A stretch of DNA of 64,000 nt, from the NCBI RefSeq assembly GCF_027579695.1, contig NC_083582.1, positions 4,188,378-4,252,377 of the forward strand, in the 5' to 3' direction. Below the pieces are notes generated by a model. That model had not been told where the DNA came from. It saw only the letters and a list, made by a program, of their open reading frames with translations, and did not search any database. Numbering within the stretch: the stretch's first letter is position 1; every line of letters begins with the position of its first letter. This document shows positions 43,919 through 55,900 of the stretch, piece after piece. Origin of the DNA: Neoarius graeffei. Its lineage: Eukaryota; Chordata; Actinopteri; Siluriformes; Ariidae. Made by a program: the position numbers and the translations under genes.

Positions 43919-46900
43919 GGAGTGTTTTTCCTTAGATCCATTCCATATTTAATCCCTCACTTTCAGTCTGGGAATTGGTTTCACCTGTTTGGCTAGCTAT
44001 AAAAACTGCATGTCTCAAAATTGGTGGCTCTCTCCCCTTGCTTTTGTGCTTTTTCCTCTCTGATGTTGTTTACTGTCTAGAAGGCTGTGGCCTACTGTAT
44101 ATTTTTGTTATGCTGTTTCTTTGGTTAAATTTGAGTTGTTTAATACATTACTTGATTTAATGCTACAAAATGGTGTGTTTCCTGAAGCCATAGATGTGCT
44201 TCCCACACTGCCTGTTGTGTGTGCTTCTTTAATCCTAGGTAATGACCTTGCTGGTAATAAAGTATGGCCTGAGGAGGTATTAACACCTTCTGTAGCCACT
44301 GTCCCACCACTTTTGTTGAGATTGGATGAATGTGCAGCTCAATCTCCAAAGGTGTCTCCAGTGTGTGCTGTGATGAATGCCTAGAGTTACGTATGCTGAG
44401 GCAAATTTGCTTTCATTGGTGTCAGAACAAACTCAAAGACCACACATAAAGGATATGGTTCCCTTTGTCAGGTTTCCCTCTATCTGTCTACTGTTGTGAG
44501 TTGGTGGATGAGCAATGTGCTGACCCATGCTTCTTGGAGCTGTTTAACCTTGTCCATCAAAGGATGACATGAAAAGTGCTGATCAGGGTTAGTTTCTTCA
44601 AGGTGAGCTGCTGTTGAGCAAATGGGTGCTGTGTGGTGACAGTTCTGTGGCTGACTCAACTGTTCATGTGGTAGTTCTAACCAAATTCCATGATATGGTC
44701 TTGAAGTTGTCTCATGATAGAGATGCTGAGGCTCCAAGTCTCCCAATAAATTGGGAGATCTCCCATCATTTGGCACTTTTCTAAAAAATCTCCCGATCTC
44801 CTGACATGTGAAAAAAATCCTCCCGACATTCTATTGACTAAAGTCAAAAATTATTTTTATGCAGTTTTTTTCTGTGGAAGGTGATTGCAGCACCACTCAA
44901 TTGTTGGTTACTATTTTCGCCATGTCACCTCACCTAGTCTAGTTCCCACCTTCCGCCAGAAGTAAATCTGTGTACTTTCAGTTTTCTGCGGTCGGCAGCA
45001 TTTTTTGCATTGACCAATGAAAAGGAGTACATTAAGGATGCCAAAACGACAAAATACAGAACCTGATGGCTCTCAACTGCCTAAGAAGTCAACAAAGTAC
45101 TTCTCGAAGTATCAGTGGAGTTGGAAAACGGAGTATCCATGGGTCAGAAAGAGCAAGAAAGGACTGACGTTCGCCAAGTGTGTTTACTGTTTTGAGACTT
45201 TCTCGGTAGCCTATGGAGGTAAAAAGTATCTTCGAAAACATTCCGATCAACAAAAACACAAAGACAGTGCTGTAAAATAAACACAGATAACACATGCTAT
45301 GAGACCAAACCAAGTACCTCCTTGATCTCTTTGGCTAAGAAGGCAACAGTCCAGTATAATACTGTGTTTATGGAGAAGAGAGTTCCTGAATAAATAGACT
45401 GTGATACTGAAACTCTGCGATTGAAAAAAGGACAGTAATTGCAATGACTAAACTTAATTATCCTATTACAGTGATCCATCCACATTGTTTTATTTATCTC
45501 CTAATGTTGTGATAAATTTGATTCTTGATATTATTTTTATCATAGTTCTAAATTTCAAAAAGATAAATGGTTTTGTTTTGGAATTTTTTATTTATAATTA
45601 AATTTTTTTCAAGATTTTATTACTTCCTCCTTAATATGATTGTACTTCACCCAGCTGACAGATAACAAAATTTGAATAAATAGATGTGATTTTGATACAG
45701 AAATCTTGTTTGTTTGTACATTTTAAATCATTTGTACTGGTATGTGTATAATTTAGCATCTTCCTGTAGCTTTGTGTACGTCATTCAAGGTTTAAAAAAT
45801 TCTCCCTATTTTCTGGGGTGAGTGTAGGGAGAGCTCCCTCTTTTCATTGAGCTTGGTCGGAGCGTCTGGAGATGGTCATCTTGGAGTGTGAAAAACATAT
45901 GACCGCATATTGTGGTATATCTTTTGGCCTTGGCTAAAGCGTGATGTTGCTGCCTATATTAGAACATGTTATACCTGTCAACTTACAGTAAAGCCAAACC
46001 AGTCCAATAAGCCTGTTCCTCTGGTACCAATTCTGACAGTCAGTAAGTCCTTTGACCAATAGATTGTGTGGGTCCTCTACCTTACTCTGAGGCTGGCAGC
46101 AAGTATTTGTTAACCGTTATGTTTCAGAGCACAAGGTATCCTGCAGCTTGTCCACTCCGTACTGTAACCACCAAAACAGTGGTGAGAGCGCCGACTCATT
46201 TTTTTTTTGGCATCCCTTCCATCATACAGAGTGATCAAGGCTTGAACTTTACATCTTGCTTGTTTTCACAGGTTTTAAAAGAACTACATATCAAACATCA
46301 TTGTGTGTCTGCATACCACACACAAAATTAGAGAGATTTCATCAGACTCTAAAATCTTTTTTGTGTGCTTATTGTATGGAGTCAGACTGGGACTGGGAAG
46401 AGGGTTTGCCATAGGTTCTACTGTCTGCCAGAGAGGGAGTACAAGAGAGCATGGGGTTTAGCCCAAATGATCTTGTGTTTGGCCATACTGTGAAGGGTCC
46501 ACTGGCGGTTTTACAAACAGATTGGAAGGAAGCTAACTCACCTGTAAACCTTTTAGACTATGTAAATGATTTTAGTCAATGGTTTTAAACAGCAGGTGAG
46601 TGGGCGCAAGACAAGTTGGCAACCACTCAGGCCAAAATGAAAAAAATGTTATGATTGTAGAGAAGAAAGGCATGAGTTTAGCCCTGGGGATCAGGTCCTG
46701 GCTCTCCTCCCTATTGCGAGTTCTCTATTCCAGGCAAAATTCATGGGTCCATACTCTATTTTAACCCCTTGGCTGCCACCCATAATTAATTGTAATGTGC
46801 TGGGCATATAGGACAAAAATAGGTCAAAATTGGGATATTTTGATAATCTTTCTCTAACTTGTACAGAACTTTATATTTTTAATATTTGTATAGAAAAATC

Positions 46901-49900
46901 ACAAAAAAACACTGTTGTAGAGTAAAAATAACTTTAGTAATCAAAAACAACTTCAAAAACCCCAAGACAACAGGTCTTGTCAATGAGAACCTGTCCATAA
47001 ACATGAATTACTACTACTTGAAAACACAATGTACACCAAGGGTCCATGTATTCAAAATAACTGGGCAACATTTTTACAACAGTCTTTCATATGACCCAAC
47101 CATGAATAGAACTCATAAGCTCCTGATTTAAAGGCAGACACACTAACCACTATGCCAACTCACAGTAATGTGCCACTGTGAATTTAAAATAATGTTCCCT
47201 GTAAGGTACATAAAAGGAGGTGTTGATGACAAGTAGCGTACATCATTAGGCACAGTGGTAAAAGATTTCATGACATACGTGATTCATCCAAGTGCATTGA
47301 AGGGGTTAAAGAAAGTCTCTGAGCAAAATTATATCATTGCAACTCCTGACTACCAAAAAGACACTCAATTGTATCATGTGAACTTGCTCAAGCTATACGA
47401 TGCCCGTTTGGTGCCAAGAGTTACTGAACCGCTAATGTGAGATTCTGCTAATGTGAATTATTTACTTTATTTAATGCTACAAAACAGTGTATCTTTGTCA
47501 TGGCCTTGTGAGCCAGGTTGTGACAGCTGTTTGTAGATCACCTGACCTTTGCCTGTTTCTGCCTCCCAATTTGAACCTGTTTGTATGCCCTTTTAATAAA
47601 CACTCTAAACCTACACTTGCATTCACCTCCATTACATGACATACATACCTTGTCCCCATAGTGACATGGTGTCTCAGTCACTCCTGCCTTCCTCGCATCC
47701 TTACTCACATGTTTCTCCAGGTAGGAAAACTGCTCTCCAAATGAAGTCATGGTAAGTTTTACCTTTAGAGTGAAGTGAAGAAGAACAGAAAAAATGAACG
47801 ATGTCCAATTCATATACATTACAATTATCTCATTATCCTTCTACAGGGTCGCAGGCAAGCTGGAGCCTATCCCAGCTGACTACGGGCCAAAGGTGGGGTA
47901 CACCCTGGACAAGTCGCCAGGTCATCACAGGGCTGACACATAGACACAGACAACCATTCACACTCACATTCACACCTACGGCCAATTTAGAGTCACCAGT
48001 TAACCTAACCTGCATGTCTTTGGACTGTGGGGGAAACCGGAGCACCCGGAGGAAACCCGCACGGACACGGGGAGAACATGCAAACTCCGCACAGAAAGGC
48101 CTTCGTCGGCCACTACATTACAATTATGCAAGAAATAAAACAGAAGTTTTATGTGTAAAAATACTTTATTAAAGAATTAATTCCTCAAAATAACCCAAAA
48201 ACTCTTACCGTCTCCATGTGCTGTAGCCAGTTAAAGGTGAACATATCAGAAAGAAAGGTATTTCTTTCCTTGTTGAAGAAACAAGCATAGGTATATTCAT
48301 CAGGCTTGCATGAAGAAACTGCATACACTGAAATTCAAGGTTAACAGTCTTTCAGAAACATGAGCAGAATGTACCTAAACATATCAGAACTGTGAATTTT
48401 CCATCAGTAGATATGGTACTAACCGTTGCTCTCAGACAGATGATCCAGCATTGATCCAGAACAACATGCTTCCAAATAAATGATCATCTACAAACATTGA
48501 CCAGGTTGTACAAAAGATCAGTAAACACACACACACACAAGAACAAATGTAAATACACATACAAAAATATAAATGGTTTAATGTTTTAGGGTTATTATTT
48601 TAGGGTCTTTTCATGGTTTATAAATGAGAGTGATGAGTCAGAAAAGTGCATGCAGAACAGGTCCTTATCACGTCAACACTGGAATCAGTGGCCAATTGTA
48701 TCTCCCTGACTTTGTGTTGTGACCTTGCCTTTGTCTCGCGCTCTAATTTTGATGAGATCGCTGATATCTGATTTTGTGACCTTGGTTTGCCTTTTGACCA
48801 CATGTTTTTTTTTCCCCCCAAAAATTGTTGTTCTATTAGAGTGTTTTGTGAAGGACCTTGACTCTCTTGACCTTGATTTCCCTGCTCATAAACTTTTTCT
48901 ATATGGATTCTTGCTCTGCCTCTGAGAGCCCTGGGTTACAGAGATTTTCTGAAATGTAAGTTAAGGGTTAAAGTACTTACCTTTGAAAATTTGTGACTCT
49001 GTGACATTGCCTTCACTGTCTGAATGAGGTCATGGGCATAAAGCTGTAACAGGAGAAAAAAGATCATTATGTTTCATGACGGCAGCACGGTGGTGTAGTG
49101 GTTAGTGCTGTCGCCTCACAGCAAGAAGGTCCGGGTTCGAGCCCCATGGCCGGCCTTTCTGTGCGGAGTTTGCATGTTCTCCCTGTGTCCGCGTGGGTTT
49201 CCTCCGGGTGCTCCGGTTTCCCCCACAGTCCAAAGACATGCAGGTTAGGTTAACTGGTGACTCTAAATTGACCGTAGGTGTGAATGTGAGTGTGAATGGT
49301 TGTCTGTGTCTATGTGTCAGCCCTGTGATGACCCGGTGACTTGTCCAGGGTGTACCCTGCCTTTCGCCCATAGTTAGCTGGGATAGGCTCCAGCTTGCCT
49401 GCGACCCTGTAGAACAGGATAAAGTGGCTAGAGATGATGAAAAATTAAATGTTTCATGACCTCAGTAGTAGATGGATCTGATGCTCTGATGGAAATGAGT
49501 TCTTACTAATATTCAGTTTCAATGAAATCAAAACAACTCAAGCTGATGTTTCAACTGTACAACACCCTATAATGATGTGTCACATCTGCACCAATGACTG
49601 TTCAAGACTCCACTTCCCAGCATTTACAGCGGCCTTCAAACATGGCCACTATGGACTACAGCACCTCTCCTGCACATCACCATGTTTACTAATTGCACCT
49701 AGACTCAATCACTATTGCACTTATTTAAGGACTCTCACTGCACCTAGTCTTTGCAATGTAATGCTCAGTGTGTCCTGTTTGACTTTACCAAGCCTGGCTA
49801 GTTTCCATATTGAGATTCTGGTTTTGGGCGGCATGGTGGTGTAGGAGAACCTCACAGCAAGAAGGTTCTGGGTTCAAGTCCAGTGGCCGATGGGGCCTTT

Positions 49901-52900
49901 CTGTGTGGAGTTTGCATGTTCTCCCCGTGTCTGTGTGGGTGTGCTCTGGTTTCCCCCACAGTCCAAAGGCATGCAGGTTAGGTTAATTGTTGGCTCTAAA
50001 TTGACAGTTGGATTCTGGTTTTGACTTTGTTTTGTATCTTTGGGCTTTGTCCTTTGACTCTGCCTTTGACCTTCTGTTTGTGCCGCGCCTCACCATTTCC
50101 TGCTTTTGATTCTGCTTTTTGTTTCTACTTCATGATTTGGGTTTGTTTGCCTGTGTGCTCTTAATCAACTCTTTTTCTGCTTTTACATCCCTCTGTTGCT
50201 TGCATAACCAGCACTATGTAAGAGATCTGAATACGACCTAGAAGGAGGAGGAAAATTCACTAAACTTACTGTGGAGTTAGGAAAGTGAAAAATTCCTTTA
50301 TTTCCATGGTCTGATAAGTAGATGAAGATGGTATCATTTTCACCACTGAAAAAGAATAAATATTAAAATATGTTGTCATAAATGTTATCAAAATGTGGTC
50401 TTTATTTTATAGATTCCTAACTGCATTGTTCCCATGACAACTAATGATGCAAACAAAATCACAAACCTGCCAACCTTCACATGTTTTGTGTACGAGCTCC
50501 ACATTTTAATGTCAGAGAACATGGCAGTGTCTTATCACTCAAAAATAGACAAAAAGAAGAATCTTCTCCCCCACACCCCCCCCAATAAAAAACAGGAGAT
50601 GAACCAATCGAACAGATGCACAGCAGCAGCTTGTGCTCATGTTTTTGTGTTGCAAGATGATATTAATATCTATACAGCCTCAAATGAAATAAAACGGAGA
50701 GGATATCACACTTGACTTGCGTGAGTGAACCTTTGAGTAAACCAGGTTAAAAGAGTTGCCAGGTTTCATCAAAACTATTCAGCCCAACTGCATCTCAAAA
50801 TCCCCATGAAAGATCTTAAAGGAACAGCCCACCGTATTTCCATAATGAAATATGCTCTTATCTGAATTGAGACGAGCTGCTCCGTACCTATCCGAGCTTT
50901 GCGCAACCTCCCAGTCAGTCAGACGCAGTCAGATGCGCTGTCACTCCTGTTAGCAATGTAGCTAGGCTCAGTATGGCCAATGGTATTTTTTGGGGCTGTA
51001 GTTAGATGCGACCAAACTCTTCCATGTTTTTCCTGTTTACATAGGTTTATATGACCAGTGATATGAAACAAGTTCAGTTACACAAATTGAAACGTAGCGA
51101 TTTTCTATGCTATGGAAAGTCCGCACTATAATGACAGGCGTATTAACACCTTCTGCGCGCTTCGGCAGCGCATTGATACGGAGCTCAGATATCAATGCGC
51201 TGCCGAAGCACACAGAAGGTGTTAATACGCCTGTCATTATAGTGCGGACTTTCCATAGCATAGAAAATCGCTACGTTTCAATTTGTGTAACTGAACTTGT
51301 TTCATATCACTGGTCATATAAACCTATGTAAACAGGAAAAACATGGAAGAGTTTGGTCGCATCTAACTACAGCCCCAAAAAATACCATTGGCCATACTGA
51401 GCCTAGCTACATTGCTAACAGGAGTGACAGCGCGTCTGACTGACTGGGAGGTCGTGCAAAGCTCGGATAGGTACGGAGCAGCTCGTCTCAATTCAGATAA
51501 GAGCATATTTCATTATGGAAATATGGTGGACTGTTCCTTTAAACTAGCCCTAAATTTCGGGCATTAGAAAAAGGTGACGTGTTTTTCTTCCTTTTTCAGG
51601 CTGTATGTGGGGAAATGATCACCGTGGTACACACCCACCCACACACACACACACACACCTATTTCTGATGTATGGATATTAGTCACTCAATAATCCCCCT
51701 TTCCCTCTCACAATCTGTACAATATCTAATCATCGAAAAGGTTCTGTACATCATTTCGACACTGTCTGCACTTTCTTAGATTTAATTTTGATTATTTGTT
51801 ATCAAAAATATCTGTTAATAACTCTCCTATCCTCTGATTCTCCTATCAGCATGGGGCAGAGTGGTTCCTGCATCAGTGAGCCTCTATTAGCTCTTGTTGC
51901 AGTTCCCATTTTGACCACTAGGTGCAATAACAACTCTATGGAGTGAAGTGGGGCAGTCCGCCATTGTACAACATTGAGAAAGCAACGTTCTGGATTGCAA
52001 CGTACGCATTTTAGCCAGAGAGGATCGTTGGTATGAGCGAGGAGTTAAAGAAGCCATTTTTATCATCCTGGAACGGCCATCACTGAACAGAGGTGGTGGT
52101 CTAAGACAACATTTATCAGGCACCTACAATGCAGTCCTTGGCACACTTCACAGACAACTGAATGCACACCAAAACCCAGCTGTTTTCAGTGACTCACAGG
52201 AGGACAGAGAGAACCAACAACCCATTGATCACCCCAACGACTCTCGAGGCCGTTCACACCCAGCCCCCAGTGACCCACACCAACAGGATGACTCAATGAC
52301 ACCTTAGGATTGCTTTTCATCCATGAGAGGATAAATACCCGATACTCACTATTAGTCAGACAGAACTGAAGAAGCCTTTCGGATGAGAGGTGAAACGTCT
52401 TCAAGAATCTTCAAGCAAGTCCAGTTACTCTCTTTGACCACCCACAGTATGAACATCAAACATCAGAATGGTTTGACCGTGACATGGTTGTTAGTGCCAG
52501 GTGGGTTGCTTTGAGCAGAACAAGTGCATTAATATAAACCTGTGATTTGCAGCTGCGCTACTGTCTGAGCTGATTTTGGTCTCACCATCAATCTCAAGAA
52601 AACACAAGTAATGGGTCAGAACATTGAGAACCCATCCATCATAATGATTTCTGATCAAACATTAGAAGGAGTCAATGACTTTGTTTACCTGGGTTCAACC
52701 ATTTCCCACTCCCTCTCTCTCGACTCCGAGTTGAACAAACACATCAGTAAGGCCATGACCACAATGTCAAGACTCATGCAAAGAGTTTGGAATATGAGGA
52801 AGCTAACTGTACACACAAAGATCAAGGTCAATAATGCATCTGTCATCAGCATTCTACGAGCAAGACATAGACCCTTCGAGGGGCTCCTGGAAGCAAACAG

Positions 52901-55900
52901 TGAAGCTGATCTTGCTACCTTTGAGAATGTGCAGACCTGGACAGCAAAAGAAAAACAGTCAAAGTGGCACACTCAACCGCAGCCTACCCACCAGCCCACA
53001 AATTAGGCTACAACAGCTCCTTACACTTGTGATGCATCTGGAAGAGTATGTGATACTCGTGCAGGACTTAACAGTAACAGCAAAAGTGTGGCTCAACCTG
53101 CAGAAATCAAATGGTCTCTCGAGACTGAACTTGCCAAGGACTGTCTGAGCTGCTGTTCTAGAAATTAATCAACACCTTCTGACCAGAATCCAGGATTCAT
53201 TCAGCAGTGCTTTAAGGAAGTTTAGTAAAGTACCGTATGTTGTCAAAGATCATCTGAATTAGATGTGGAATTTGGTGAATAAAGCTAAAAGAGATGGTTT
53301 CTACCTTTGTATTATTTTTTTTGGTCCTGTTTTCTTGACAGCAGCTGAATCTCCACGCAGTACAGCCAGAAAGTTTTCAGCTGATACATCCTGATAATGA
53401 ACAGTTATTTAAAACAATTAATTAATCTTAACAAAAATAACTAATCAGAATATTTATTTATTCCATGTAACAGAACACATTACTGTTCCAGTGTAGTCCT
53501 TTAGAACCCCAGGGTAAACATTTGGACCATTTGGTACATTGATGATGTTTCCAGGAAAGGGATTTCTGAACAAAAATATGACAGACAAGTAACATAAGTA
53601 TCTTTCATTAATATTTATTCATCATATAATTATAATATTCATAAGCTACAGTATTTATGAATATAAAGAACTGAGGATAAATGAATTGTAATAATTTTGT
53701 TGCACATCTCAGTTTGTTATATTTATTTAAACCTCTACCCTGGAAAATGAGTAAAATACTGTAACATTCTTGTATAATACTGTAATGTATTAATTTAGTG
53801 CGCATGCGGCAGCTCGCGTGCAGCCTGCGACGAACGCTCAGGATCCTTTTCCTCTATTTTTCCTACTTGTCTTACACAGAGGATGCAGAGGAAATAAGAA
53901 GCTAAGGAGGAAGAGGATGGCTTTGAGACAACGGAAGCTTATTGAAAAATCTTAAAAGCTGTGTCTCCCCTCTAACATCATGGGGAACGTGAGGTCCCTC
54001 GGGAATAAAGTGGATGAGCTGACAGCACTGGCCCAGAGTCAGACAGAGTATCGGGAGTGTAGTTTAATGTGCTTCCTGGAGACATAGCTGCACCAGGGTG
54101 TTCCTGATGACAACGCTAAAATCAAGGGCTTCCACACGGTGTGTGCAGACAGAAACTGCACCAGGAGCAGTAAACACTAGTCTGGATAATGCAACTTCAA
54201 AGCTCTGCTCTTTGCTCCGTTTTCAATGAGAACTTCCCGTTGAATGCTTTCAATACAGCATCTACTGCTGTGTCAAAGGCTTGCCGCTGCTCCATGTTCA
54301 TAATGTTTCTAGTGAATGAAGTGCTTCCGGCATAGATTCTGTAAACAATCTATGGCTTCCGGTCGCAGTTCTACTACGTCACTGCCTTGAACACGCCTCT
54401 ACCCAGGGCTGTTGGAGATGCTCAAATTTGATTGGCTCCCGATTTTTCGGGAGCTTGGAAGAGCTGGAGATAGCTTGCCTTGCCAGACTAAGTTCGCAAC
54501 AGCCCCCCGTGTTGCGTCACACTTAGGATGGGCGGGTCCAGGCTAAGTAAGCACAAAGGGGGAGGGCTTGCCACTCTTTTGAACAACCGGTGGTGTAACC
54601 CAGCTCACATCACCCTGAAGGAGCGCATCTGCAGCCCGGATGTTGAACTGTGTGCTGTCGGACTTCATCCATATTATCTGCCCAGGGAGTTTTCTAATGT
54701 TATCATGTGGCTGTTTATGTTGGAGGCCACAGTTCATCACCCGTGTCCTTGAACTGTGGGGTTCCCCAGGGCTCAATCCTGGGACCATTACTATTCAACC
54801 TTTATATGCTCCCACTTGGACAAATTATTAAGAATAACTCAATAAACTTCCATAGCTATGCAGATGACACTCAGCTTTACTTAGCTATGTCACCTAATGA
54901 CTATGCCCCTCTTGAGTCTCTTCATAGATGCATTGACCAAATTAACAAATGGATGTCTCACAATTTTCTTCAGCTGAACGCAGATAAAACTGAAGCAATT
55001 ATATTTGGCAAAAAGGAGGAAAGGCTTAGGATTGCCACTGTTCTTGAAACTAAGGGGCTTAAAGCAAAGGATACTGTCAAAAACCTTGGTGTCCTTATTG
55101 ACACCGAACTTAACTTCAACAGTCATATGAAAGTGGTAAAAAAGTCTGCATTCTATCACCTAAAAAACATTTCTAAACTCAGGGGTCTCATGTCAAAACA
55201 TGATCTAGAAAACTTATTCATGCTTTCATCTCCAGTAGGGTTGATTACTGCAATAGCCTTTTCACAGGTCTTCCAAAAAAGACCATCAAAGAGCTTCAAC
55301 TAATCCAAAATGCAGCAGCAAGGGTTCTTATAAGAACAAAAAGGGTCGTCCGTATCACTCCAATCCTAAGGTCTCTGCACTGGCTCCCAGTGAGCTACAG
55401 AATTGACTTTAAAGCACTACTTCTTCTATTTAAAACATTAAATGGGATGGGACCCAGCTACCTACTGGATATGTTTCAATTATATGCACCAACTAGGTCT
55501 CTAAGATCACAAGAGAAAAACTTGCTAGTAATACCAGCTGTCAAAACGAAGTGTGGTGAAGCAGCCTTTAGTTGCTATGCTGCTAAGCTTTGGAACCAAC
55601 TTCCAGATGAGATCAAAAATGCTCCTACTGTTGTTAGTTTTAAATCCAGGCTCAAGACAAAGCTGTTTTCAGATGCTTTCACTTGATTAATTTTTACCTA
55701 AGTAATTAATTTCCTTTAACATAATTTCTTTTAATTTTGATTTTAATGATTTTACTTTCTTTATTTTAATTTCTTTTTAATCTTGGATTTTAATGATTTT
55801 ACTTTTACTGTAATTCTTTGTTACTGTGATCCTCGTAGATTGTGTCTGCGGGACGATTTTTGGTGATCCTTGTGGAAGAGCCACGGGAAGAGCGCGCTTT

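Larger units (their letters stand above)
44121..47440 (+). pseudogene. Decayed Gypsy protease and integrase (Gmr1-like order)
   Basis: Plus-strand blocks in order: a retropepsin-type C-terminus ([18 protein letters not shown], about 44240), an integrase zinc-binding region ([13 protein letters not shown] at about 44510; [17 protein letters not shown] at about 45955), the integrase core ([30 protein letters not shown] at 46068-46331; the third catalytic region GVVERFHQ is degraded), and a C-terminal IATPDYQK ... [11 protein letters not shown] at 47330-47400. Integrase follows protease directly, as in Gmr1-like elements. Two insertions and many stops break it. Confidence 0.75.

Noticed and set aside
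51037-51331. Two almost identical 74-codon frames on opposite strands
   Set aside because: They come from the palindrome arms and carry no domain.
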